Of a stretch of 6,448 bases of DNA, positions 1 to 5,249 are shown piece by piece. A model generated the notes under the pieces. The model was not told the DNA's origin. It saw only the letters and a list, made by a program, of their open reading frames with translations, and did no database searches. Origin of the DNA: Pseudomonadota bacterium (GTDB lineage: Bacteria > Pseudomonadota > Gammaproteobacteria > Steroidobacterales > Steroidobacteraceae). How positions within the stretch are numbered: position 1 is the stretch's first letter; each line of letters begins with the position of its first letter. The position numbers and the translations under genes are program-made. The stretch is taken from contig JAKBCE010000138.1 in the NCBI GenBank assembly GCA_021808195.1, positions 1 to 6,448 of the forward strand, read 5' to 3'.

Positions 1-954
1 GAAGAAATCCGAGCACTCGTGGCGACCGATCTGGCCGCCGTCGATGAGGTGATCCGCCAGCGTCTGAAAAGCGCAGTGCCGCTGGTCGACCAGATCGCCG
101 AGCACATCATTTCCGGCGGCGGCAAGCGGCTGCGACCACTGCTCGTGGTGCTCGCCGGGCGTGCCTGCGGGCACCGGCCGGGGCACGTCGAAGCGGCCGC
201 GTTCATCGAATTCATCCACACCGCGACGCTGCTGCACGATGACGTGGTCGACGGCTCTTCGCTGCGCCGCGGCCGCTACACGGCCAACGAAGTGTTCGGC
301 AACCAGGCGAGCGTACTGGTGGGGGATTTCGTCTACTCGCGCGCCTTCCAGATGATGGCCTCGCTCACCTCGCAGCCGGTGATGGAAATCATGGCCGAGG
401 CGACCAATGTGATCGCCGAGGGCGAGGTGATGCAGCTGATGAACGCGCATGACCCCGAGACCACCGAGCAGCGCTACCTCGAGGTCATCTACCGCAAGAC
501 GGCCAAGCTGTTCGAAGCCGGCGGGGAAGTCGCGGCCGTGCTCGCCGGCGGCCCGCAACCGCTGCGTCAGGCACTGGCCGCGTACGGGCGGCACCTCGGC
601 ACCGCCTATCAGCTGGTCGATGACGTGCTCGATTACCGTTCCGATCCGGCCGAGCGCGGCAAGAACCTGGGCGACGATCTGGCCGAGGGCAAACCGACGC
701 TGCCGCTGATCCATGCGCTGCGGCGGGGCACCGAGGCGCAGCGCGCGGTCATCCGCCAAGCCATCGAACAAGGCGGCGCGGAGCTCGAACCCATCATCGA
801 GGCGATCGAGGCCACCGGCGGGCTCGACTACGCCGCCCGCCTCGCCCAGGATGCCGCCGAGCAGGCGCTCGAATCGCTGAAGGCGCTGCCCGATACGCCT
901 TATAAACGCGGTCTTGCGGCGCTGGCGCACTTTGCGGTGGAACACACCACCTGA
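1..954 (+). CDS. ispB: Octaprenyl/polyprenyl diphosphate synthase, 5' partial
   Basis: Class I trans-prenyltransferase that extends farnesyl diphosphate with isopentenyl diphosphate to make the long side chain of ubiquinone or menaquinone; cytosolic. Visible motifs are SGGGKRLRP (112-138), the first Asp-rich motif DDVVD in LLHDDVVD (238-252), GEVMQLMN, KTAKLFEAG, the second Asp-rich motif DDVLD in QLVDDVLDY (619-633) and GKPTLPL. Small residues Ala and Thr sit 5 and 4 places before the first DDxxD, as in long-chain synthases. The C-terminus (LPDTPYKRGLAALAH) matches the end of E. coli IspB. A GTG at position 19 could start a 311-residue protein, but the frame is open to base 1, and the residues encoded upstream (EEIRALVATD) align with the IspB N-terminus (EKINELTAQD). 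The real start is therefore probably a few codons outside the window. The gene looks intact and of normal length. Chain length (C40 or other) cannot be read from sequence. Confidence 0.93.
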   Translation, partial: EEIRALVATDLAAVDEVIRQRLKSAVPLVDQIAEHIISGGGKRLRPLLVVLAGRACGHRPGHVEAAAFIEFIHTATLLHDDVVDGSSLRRGRYTANEVFGNQASVLVGDFVYSRAFQMMASLTSQPVMEIMAEATNVIAEGEVMQLMNAHDPETTEQRYLEVIYRKTAKLFEAGGEVAAVLAGGPQPLRQALAAYGRHLGTAYQLVDDVLDYRSDPAERGKNLGDDLAEGKPTLPLIHALRRGTEAQRAVIRQAIEQGGAELEPIIEAIEATGGLDYAARLAQDAAEQALESLKALPDTPYKRGLAALAHFAVEHTT

Positions 955-1006
955 TTGGCACCCAGACTTGACCCTGCGCTCCGCTGTTCCTGAGACAGCA
1001 CGCGCA

Positions 1007-1032
1007 TGGACTCGGTCCCGAGGGACCTTCCA
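1007..1032 (+). terminator. Possible ispB 3' hairpin
   Basis: GGTCC CGAG GGACC (1014-1027, where the flanking C and G extend the match) makes a compact stem 60 bases after the ispB stop. It is flanked by a second pair, TGGA (1007-1010) and TCCA (1029-1032). There is no clear U-tract, so this may be a weak terminator or only a 3'-end stabilising hairpin. Confidence 0.3.
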
Positions 1033-1298
1033 TCCAGTTCGCGCTTCTCAGCGGACGGACTTGCCTGGCTCGGTTGAACCGAACCGCGTCTCGGATCCGC
1101 TCCACGCGCTTCACGTCCCGCCTACCCGGCGGTAGAGGCTCTTAACTTGTCTGTGATTATATCCAGTTGCGCGAACTGATGCAAGTACTGGGTCTGATCG
1201 TCTTTGGCCGGCAGGCATCCCGCTGCGATGATTTAAGCCGCGGGGGTCGCTCACCCTCCCAGTTCGCTTCGCGGCGCGCCGAGGCTCGCGAATTTACG

Positions 1299-1327
1299 TT
1301 GAAGCGCGAACGCCGCTTCAGTACACT
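1299..1327 (+). promoter_or_regulatory. Sigma70-like promoter of tRNA-Pro
   Basis: TTGAAG (-35, 1299-1304) and TACACT (-10, 1322-1327) are separated by exactly 17 bases. The sequence after the -10 is a run of G and C (cgccgccctgccgcc), the kind of discriminator associated with stringent control of stable RNA promoters. Predicted transcription start is near 1334, about 40 bases before the mature tRNA. A 6-bp inverted repeat, GAAGCG/CGCTTC (1301-1306 with 1314-1319), lies over the -35 and spacer. Confidence 0.6.
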
Positions 1328-1334
1328 TCGCCGC

Positions 1335-1366
1335 CCTGCCGCCGAGTGCCTCCACCGGACGGCAGG
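1335..1366 (+). other. Leader hairpin of the pre-tRNA
   Basis: CCTGCCG (1335-1341) pairs perfectly with CGGCAGG (1360-1366). A further CCG/CGG pair (1342-1344 with 1356-1358) stacks inside across one bulged A. The hairpin starts at about the predicted transcription start and ends 10 bases before the mature tRNA 5' end, so it would form the 5' leader removed by RNase P. Its function is an inference. Confidence 0.4.
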
Positions 1367-1376
1367 TTCCTTCGCT

Positions 1377-1453
<77 letters not shown>

Positions 1454-1586
1454 ATAAGTCAAAGGCTTGCGCGGTAAATCCGGGTCCGCCGGATCCCATC
1501 CGCCCTTCCGGGACTGATGGGGGACTCAAGCCACCCCCACTCATCGGTCCCTCAGCACAGGACCGCGCGGGCAACGGGCCCGTACC
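1454..1586. other. Inverted-repeat-rich junction segment after the tRNA
   Basis: These 133 noncoding bases contain four GC-rich inverted repeats. ATCCGG/CCGGAT lies at 1478-1483 with 1489-1494. A long stem pairs 1510-1519 with 1542-1551 (ten pairs including one G-T), continued by GGGG/CCCC at 1520-1523 with 1535-1538. CGGTCC/GGACCG lies at 1545-1550 with 1560-1565. CGGGC/GCCCG lies at 1568-1572 with 1578-1582. The long stem and CGGTCC/GGACCG share bases 1545-1550, so they cannot form together. No T-tract follows on the plus strand. Candidate roles are tRNA 3' processing or termination, a relic of the hsdR terminator, or protein sites at a mobile-element end. Confidence 0.5.
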
Positions 1587-1921
1587 CTATTGGTTGGTGA
1601 TCGCATACACCAAGTCGCCCACGAAGCGCTTGAACGATTCGTTCTCGACCAACTGCTTGTAGACCGCGTGTCGTCTGTCAGCAAGTGCTGCATCACCTTG
1701 GCTAGCGCCTGGTCGTGCGCCATGCGCGCGGTGTGCAGCGTGTTTTTCTTGGCATCCTGGTAGGCCGCGTAGGCAGCGACCTTCGGCGCGATGTCCTCGC
1801 GAATGCGTTTGGCGACCCGATCGGTGTCGGTAAACAAGGTACCGAACTGCTCGTTGAAGGTCTTCAGAATATTGCGCAGTCGATCCAACTCAGGCTCGCT
1901 CTTCCGCCCGCCGGCCGAAAT
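1587..1921 (-). pseudogene. hsdR: HsdR C-terminal relic, truncated and frameshifted
   Basis: On the minus strand, 1921 down to about 1667 encodes a peptide containing GRKSEPELDRLRNILKTF, then FNEQFGTLF, REDIAPKVAA and AHDQALAKVMQHLL. This is the recognisable C-terminal helical region of type I restriction endonuclease subunit HsdR, the motor and nuclease subunit of the EcoKI/EcoR124-like complex. Near 1664-1669 the frame breaks. Reading resumes in another frame as VYKQLVENESFKRF then VGDLVYAITNQ, ending at the family's natural C-terminus with TAG at 1587-1589. One missing base explains the shift. Only about 110 residues of a protein of usually 800-1000 remain. The nuclease and helicase parts, and hsdM and hsdS, are absent here. 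The piece is certainly not functional. Family resemblance is from memory of conserved HsdR C-terminal sequence. Confidence 0.82.
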
Positions 1922-1967
1922 CCCCCTCCCGCGCAGCGACGCGCCGCCTTCGCCACTTCTCTCAGGC

Positions 1968-1993
1968 CTGATCGAGTGCTTGCGGGCGAACCG
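1968..1993. repeat. 26-bp direct repeat, copy 1
   Basis: The 26 bases beginning CTGATCGAGTGCTTG and ending GCGAACCG are identical to 3661-3686, in the same orientation. Identity stops at both ends (1967 C against 3660 G; 1994 G against 3687 C). Read on the minus strand in the frame used by the DUF2274 gene, this copy encodes the same final residues (VRPQALDQ) and one further codon before TGA. It therefore resembles a detached 3' end of that gene. It abuts the hairpin at 1994-2012. Confidence 0.9.
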
Positions 1994-2012
1994 GGCTTGG
2001 TCCCCTCAAGCC
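1994..2012. repeat. Inverted repeat abutting repeat copy 1
   Basis: GGCTTG (1994-1999) and CAAGCC (2007-2012) form a perfect 6-bp stem around the loop GTCCCCT, starting on the first base after the 26-bp repeat. Copy 2 of the repeat also has a palindromic element on its same side, although the sequences differ. Confidence 0.6.
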
Positions 2013-2080
2013 ATGTAACCGCCTCGAACCCTCTCATCCCTGCACGCCGGAGGGCGGGAGGTGCCAATTTTCGCTCCTGG

Positions 2081-2107
2081 CTCAGGGGCTTGCACGGCGA
2101 ACCTGGC
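2081..2107. repeat. Diverged partial third copy of the repeat motif
   Basis: CTCAGG followed by GCTTGCACGGCGAACCTGGC (2088-2107) resembles the CTCAGG...GCTTGCGGGCGAACCGGGC arrangement at 1961-1996. It has about ten bases fewer between the two blocks and a few mismatches. This could be a decayed copy or a chance similarity in GC-rich DNA. Confidence 0.35.
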
Positions 2108-2159
2108 GACGGGATTCTGAACTGGCTCGATCCGAGGGAGCCCGGAAGCGACTCGGAAG

Positions 2160-2211
2160 TTATAGGATGCCGTAATTATCTGTTTCTGCTATATTTATCA
2201 TTGTTTATAGG
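2160..2211 (+). promoter_or_regulatory. AbiE promoter with flanking TTATAGG repeats
   Basis: An extended -10 element, TGC-TATATT (2187-2195), lies in an AT-rich island and predicts a start near 2202, giving a leader of about 25 bases before the antitoxin ATG. No good -35 is seen, consistent with an extended -10 promoter. Direct repeats TTATAGG at 2160-2166 and 2205-2211 (start-to-start 45 bases) bracket it, one upstream and one over the early transcribed region. AbiEi-family antitoxins are known to repress their own promoter, so these repeats are candidate operators; that assignment is inferred. Confidence 0.5.
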
Positions 2212-2226
2212 TCGTCTGTTTGCGCC

Positions 2227-2640
2227 ATGACCAGGAAGCCCCTCACCATCCGAGATCGCATCGCCGAGCGCATCCGTCGCACGCGCAAGACGGATGTCTT
2301 CCTGCGCGAGGATTTCGCCACCTTCGGGGCCTACGATGTCGTCGGCCGCGAGCTGCGCAAGCTGGTCGGCGAAGGACTCCTCGTCCAGGTGGGCTATGGC
2401 CTCTACGCGCGCGCGAAGCCCTCGGTGCTGTCGGGCAAGCCGATTCCGGTCACCCCTCTCATCGACATTGGCTACCAGGCGCTACGCCGCCTGGGCTATT
2501 CACCGCAGCCGAGCCGGGCCGCCCGGGACTACATCGAGAGACGCACGACACAGGTGCCCGCCGGCGATCGCATCGCCGTGCCCGGTGCGCGCGTGAAACG
2601 CAAGATCGTATTCGGGCCGCGCGTCATCGAGTACACATGA
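2227..2640 (+). CDS. DUF6088/AbiEi-like antitoxin and transcriptional repressor
   Basis: This 137-residue protein fits the DUF6088 / AbiEi-antitoxin family, the first gene of AbiE type IV toxin-antitoxin and abortive-infection modules. Residues about 10-60 read as a winged helix-turn-helix: FLREDFATFGAYDVVGRELR, then KLVGEGLLVQVGYGLYARAK with the characteristic GYGLYA wing. The rest (60-137) is a small C-terminal domain ending RKIVFGPRVIEYT. It would bind its own promoter (AT-rich island at 2160-2211) and neutralise the downstream toxin. The ATG at 2227 fits the domain start. The nearest Shine-Dalgarno-like sequence, ATAGG at 2207-2211, is weak and 15 bases away. The stop overlaps the toxin start as ATGA (2637-2640), implying coupled translation. 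It is shorter than classical AbiEi (about 200 residues), as DUF6088 members usually are. Family assignment is fairly sure; operator binding is inferred. Confidence 0.82.
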   Translation: MTRKPLTIRDRIAERIRRTRKTDVFLREDFATFGAYDVVGRELRKLVGEGLLVQVGYGLYARAKPSVLSGKPIPVTPLIDIGYQALRRLGYSPQPSRAARDYIERRTTQVPAGDRIAVPGARVKRKIVFGPRVIEYT

Positions 2641-3620
2641 AGCGGCTGACGCAGGCGCAATCGGAGCTGATTGACGCCTTCCTCGCCGAACACGGCGCGC
2701 GCGTGTCCACGGCACAGCTCGAAAAGGACTTTCTCATCTCCGAGGTGTTCTCGGCCTTCACCGCGCCGGTCGTGTACCGCGAGTATGAGGCGAAATTCGT
2801 CCTGTGCGGCGGCACGGCGGTATCCAAAGCACACCGCTTCACCGAGCGAATCTCCGAGGATGTCGACCTGCGGGTCATCGTCCCAACCGGATTGAGTCGC
2901 TCCGCTCAGAAGCGACTTCTGAGCCACGTCAAGGCCGAAGTGCTCGATCGCTTACGCCAACAGGGATATGACATTCCTGATCAGACCGTCAAAGCGGGCA
3001 ACGAGAACCGCTACATCGCGATCCTGCTGTCGTATGAATCACTCTATCCGCCCGACCAGGCGCTACGCCCGGAACTGCTGATCGAGATCAGCGCGCGCTC
3101 CCCGATCCTGACTCCTGTGGAGTGTGGCTACGATACCATCGTCAACGAACTGCTCGGGCGCGCCGAGCGCAGCGGCTCGATCGCATGTCTCGACATCCGC
3201 GAGACCATCGCCGGCAAGAACGCAGCCTTGCTGCGACGATGGTCGGCGCGTCTGCGCGGCGCCGGCCGGGTGTTCGAACTGGGCAACGCCCGCGATGAAA
3301 ATATCGTCAGACACATCTACGATCTCGGGCGCATCTTCGAGCACTTTCCGCGGGAGTTGACCGATGTGGAGGCGGGCCGACTGGCTCGAGAACTCCTGCT
3401 TCAGGACGCCCTCGAATTCGGGGGCCAAGACCCAGGGTTCAGGGATGCTCCGATCGAGCGGGCACGGGAAGCGTTGAACGATCTTGCGGCCAATAACGAG
3501 GCCAGGCAGTGGTACGAGCGCTTCACGGCGGCGATGGTGTACGGCGTGATTCCTCCCTTCGACGATGCGATGGGACGGATTCTCAAATTCGCAGACGCGT
3601 GGGTTCCGAGCGGCGGATGA
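2637..3620 (+). CDS. AbiEii/AbiGii-family nucleotidyltransferase toxin
   Basis: This 327-residue protein has the layout of the AbiEii toxin, a polymerase-beta-fold nucleotidyltransferase. Some characterised relatives modify tRNA and arrest growth, which is protective during phage infection. Visible core: FVLCGGTAVSKAHRF (GGT at 58-60), SEDVDL with the paired metal-binding Asp75 and Asp77, a later acidic position in LLIEIS (Glu150), and the family motif RETIAGKNAALLRRW (188-202, Lys194). The C-terminal helical region includes NIVRHIYDLGRIFEHF. The start is the ATG inside the antitoxin stop (ATGA). The same frame is open upstream to 2220, but that part is a shadow of the antitoxin gene. There is no strong ribosome site of its own, so expression probably depends on the antitoxin. 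It ends 34 bases from the converging DUF2274 gene. All expected catalytic residues are present and it looks intact. Its substrate is unknown. Confidence 0.88.
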   Translation: MKRLTQAQSELIDAFLAEHGARVSTAQLEKDFLISEVFSAFTAPVVYREYEAKFVLCGGTAVSKAHRFTERISEDVDLRVIVPTGLSRSAQKRLLSHVKAEVLDRLRQQGYDIPDQTVKAGNENRYIAILLSYESLYPPDQALRPELLIEISARSPILTPVECGYDTIVNELLGRAERSGSIACLDIRETIAGKNAALLRRWSARLRGAGRVFELGNARDENIVRHIYDLGRIFEHFPRELTDVEAGRLARELLLQDALEFGGQDPGFRDAPIERAREALNDLAANNEARQWYERFTAAMVYGVIPPFDDAMGRILKFADAWVPSGG

Positions 3621-3654
3621 CCACCAAACCATTGGACATCCCGATAATCCGCGG

Positions 3655-3912
3655 TCACGGCTGATCGAGTGCTTGCGGGCGAACCGCTCGCGAGCGCTCG
3701 CGCCGCATCAGCGCCTTGAACGCTTTGTCGCGCAGGATGAACTGCGTGAGCATGTGGGGGATGAGATCGGCCGCCAGCACCGTTTCGCCCCAGGTCTCAC
3801 TGTGCAGCGCCGCATAGCGGTCGAGCTGGGTCTTGAGACCTACGGGTAAGGTGATGGTGAGTTTCAGGGTATCGGTGCTGGGCAGGGGACCTAAGCGCAG
3901 CTTCGTGTTCAC
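3655..3912 (-). CDS. DUF2274 protein, last gene of the trb operon
   Basis: This 85-residue protein matches the DUF2274 family, small proteins of unknown function found directly after trbI in Tn4371-type conjugative elements. The family core is visible: LRLGPLPSTDTLKLTITLP (5-23), LKTQLDRYAALHSETWGE, then LIPHMLTQFILRDKAFKA. The pattern resembles a ribbon-helix-helix-like small protein, but no function should be assumed. It starts with GTG at 3912, overlapping the trbI stop as GTGA. Its Shine-Dalgarno GGGAGAG (3926-3920) lies in the inverted repeat GGAGAG-A-CTCTCC (3913-3925), which could hide the site until trbI is translated. The last codons (VRPQALDQ) lie in copy 2 of the 26-bp repeat, so the tail after about residue 68 may have been acquired or altered by recombination. 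Confidence 0.82.
   Translation of the reverse strand: MNTKLRLGPLPSTDTLKLTITLPVGLKTQLDRYAALHSETWGETVLAADLIPHMLTQFILRDKAFKALMRRERSRAVRPQALDQP
3661..3686. repeat. 26-bp direct repeat, copy 2, inside the DUF2274 gene 3' end
   Basis: Identical to 1968-1993 over 26 bases and in the same orientation. Here it supplies all but the last sense codon of the DUF2274 gene's end. The two copies enclose the whole AbiE module, with 1667 bases between them. Overlapping palindromes start at its right edge. Confidence 0.9.
3685..3702. repeat. Overlapping perfect palindromes next to repeat copy 2
   Basis: CGCTCGCGAGCG (3685-3696) is a perfect 12-bp palindrome and CGCGAGCGCTCGCG (3689-3702) a perfect 14-bp one, sharing eight bases. 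They encode part of the Arg-rich tail of the DUF2274 protein (RRERSRA). The first shares two bases with the 26-bp repeat. Arg/Ala codons in GC-rich DNA can produce such palindromes by chance, but the position next to the repeat is notable. Confidence 0.6.
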
Positions 3913-5249
3913 GGAGAGACTCTCCCTTCAAGGGCTCGAGAATCCTCGTTCGCGGGGTAGGGACCGAGCACCAGGTCCTTGGTCACGATCACCCGCACCG
4001 GATATCCAGGCCGGATGGTGATCGTCGGCTGGATGTTGAGATTGCGCCGGGTGATTTCCTGGCCGACCTGGTTCACGGTGCCCTGCAGGCCCTGGAGCGA
4101 GGCGTAGAGCAGGGACTGCGTGCCGCCCAATTGACCGGGCACGGCAAGCTCCGCTGCGGCCCCGAGGAGCGTCGAGACCGCGGCTCCCGCGACCAGGCGA
4201 TTCCAGTGCCAGTCGACCCGATCCTCGAGCCCGGTATAACCCTCGGTATCGGTCCCCGGCAATCGATCGAGCACGATCGATGACCCGTCCGGCAGAATGA
4301 GGCGTGTCCAGACGAGGAGCACCCGGCGCTGCCCGTAAGCCACCTGGCTGTCGTATACGCCGAGCAGGCGGGACCCCTGAGGGATGAGCAGAATCCGCCC
4401 CGTCACCGTGTCGTAGACGTTTTCCGTGACGGTGGCGATGATGTTGCCCGGCAGGTCCGAGTCGATGCCGGTGAGGAGCGCCGCCGGGATCACGGTGCCG
4501 GCCAGGAGCTCAAACGGCGAGCGCGGCGTGATGAGATGTCCCGTCGCGTAGATTTGGGCTTCGGCTTGCCCACTCAGAAACGCCTCCTTCTGCGCCTGAG
4601 CGCTCTGCGGGGCGCCCGCGCGCGCTGGAATTGCTCCCTCGCCGCTCAGCCCCTCGCTCACGTGCGCGGCAATCGCCTCGGCCGCCGCAAGACTCGACGA
4701 CTGCGCCACAGCGCCGGTGGACGCTGTGCTCGCCTCCGGGCTCGGCTGCTCCCGCAGCTGCACGAAGAGCTGCGCCTTCAGGGCATCCTGCGCCTCACGC
4801 TGCGCGCGCAGCCGCTCGGCGCGGATCGCGTCCTCCTCGGGACTCGGGGTGAAAGTCGGCCGCTCGGGCAGCTCCGGAATCCCGGCCGCGCGCTCCGCCT
4901 TCACCACCGCCGGACCGAACTCCCCGGCCGGCGCGCCAAGCTGCGGATATGTCCGAACGCCCGCGTAGCTGCGCGGCATGGCCGCAAGCCCTTGCGCATG
5001 GGCGACCTGCGTCGGCCCGGTGGCCTGCGGCGGCGCGATCGAACTGCGCGGCCTCGGCCGCCGCAGGCCGATCATCGCGGCGATCAGCACGGCAATCGCA
5101 AAGATCGCGAGGATCGCTGCCAGCGTCTTGCGATTGAGCCGCGTGACCGGCCGCGGCCGCGCCCGCAGCTCCAGCGCCGCGGCGCTCTCCTTCCTCGTCG
5201 CGCTCGGCGGCGCATCGCTCTGCGGCGCGCCCTCAGGACCTTCAGTCAC
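3909..5249 (-). CDS. trbI: TrbI, VirB10-like type IV secretion core protein
   Basis: This 446-residue protein is the VirB10-like subunit that spans both membranes in the type IV secretion core complex. It links the inner-membrane energy proteins to the outer-membrane ring. A short basic cytoplasmic segment (1-42) leads to one transmembrane helix (about 43-61, TLAAILAIFAIAVLIAAMIG). A long Ala/Pro/Gln-rich periplasmic linker follows (about 65-230) with a charged helical patch at 138-165. The conserved C-terminal barrel (about 235-431) contains LAGTVIPAALLTGIDSDLPG, GRILLIPQGSRLLGVYDS and LILPDGSSIVLDRLPGTD. A hydrophobic stretch at 351-369 matches the outer-membrane antenna region. NLNIQPTITIRPGYPVRVIV is typical of the TrbI end. 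It starts with GTG at 5249, overlapping the trbG stop as GTGA, with ribosome site GGGAGG (5261-5256). Length is normal and it appears intact. Confidence 0.94.
   Translation of the reverse strand: MTEGPEGAPQSDAPPSATRKESAAALELRARPRPVTRLNRKTLAAILAIFAIAVLIAAMIGLRRPRPRSSIAPPQATGPTQVAHAQGLAAMPRSYAGVRTYPQLGAPAGEFGPAVVKAERAAGIPELPERPTFTPSPEEDAIRAERLRAQREAQDALKAQLFVQLREQPSPEASTASTGAVAQSSSLAAAEAIAAHVSEGLSGEGAIPARAGAPQSAQAQKEAFLSGQAEAQIYATGHLITPRSPFELLAGTVIPAALLTGIDSDLPGNIIATVTENVYDTVTGRILLIPQGSRLLGVYDSQVAYGQRRVLLVWTRLILPDGSSIVLDRLPGTDTEGYTGLEDRVDWHWNRLVAGAAVSTLLGAAAELAVPGQLGGTQSLLYASLQGLQGTVNQVGQEITRRNLNIQPTITIRPGYPVRVIVTKDLVLGPYPANEDSRALEGRVSP

Larger units (their letters stand above)
955..1376. other. 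Noncoding spacer between ispB and tRNA-Pro
   Basis: These 422 bases show no convincing gene on either strand. The open frames present have no recognisable domain, and one runs straight into the tRNA. The stretch holds a small hairpin after ispB (1007-1032), an AT-rich patch (about 1140-1162) in otherwise GC-rich DNA, an inverted repeat TTCGCG/CGCGAA (1268-1273 with 1287-1292) that encloses the palindrome GGCGCGCC (1273-1280), and the tRNA promoter and leader described separately. Confidence 0.6.
1922..2226. other. Repeat-bearing spacer between hsdR relic and AbiE module
   Basis: This stretch has no gene I can support. It contains copy 1 of a 26-bp direct repeat (1968-1993), the adjoining hairpin GGCTTG/CAAGCC (1994-1999 with 2007-2012), and a diverged partial copy of the same motif (2081-2107). 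The last part, about 2160-2212, turns abruptly AT-rich and carries the AbiE promoter. Open frames across it on both strands are low-complexity Arg/Gly/Ala translations without domains. Confidence 0.55.

Noticed and set aside
1541..1888. A 115-residue minus-strand gene as an intact small protein
   Set aside because: It starts at TTG in the middle of HsdR homology, which continues upstream, and after the frameshift its tail is Ser/Arg-rich out-of-frame sequence. It is better described as a pseudogene fragment.
1864..2067. Minus-strand open frame of 67 codons through repeat copy 1
   Set aside because: Out of frame with the hsdR relic, Arg/Gly/Ala-rich, with no family resemblance I can support.
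1715..2230. Plus-strand open frame of 171 codons across the hsdR relic and spacer
   Set aside because: Opposite-strand shadow of the hsdR relic followed by low-complexity spacer, with no domain and no ribosome site.
2220..2636. Long N-terminal extension making the toxin 466 residues
   Set aside because: This part is the antitoxin gene read in another frame, giving His/Arg-rich nonsense. The family N-terminus and the ATGA overlap both place the start at 2637.
3613..3652. GCGGAT/ATCCGC pair between the convergent genes as a shared terminator
   Set aside because: Six base pairs around a 28-base loop and no T-tract on either strand is too weak to call.
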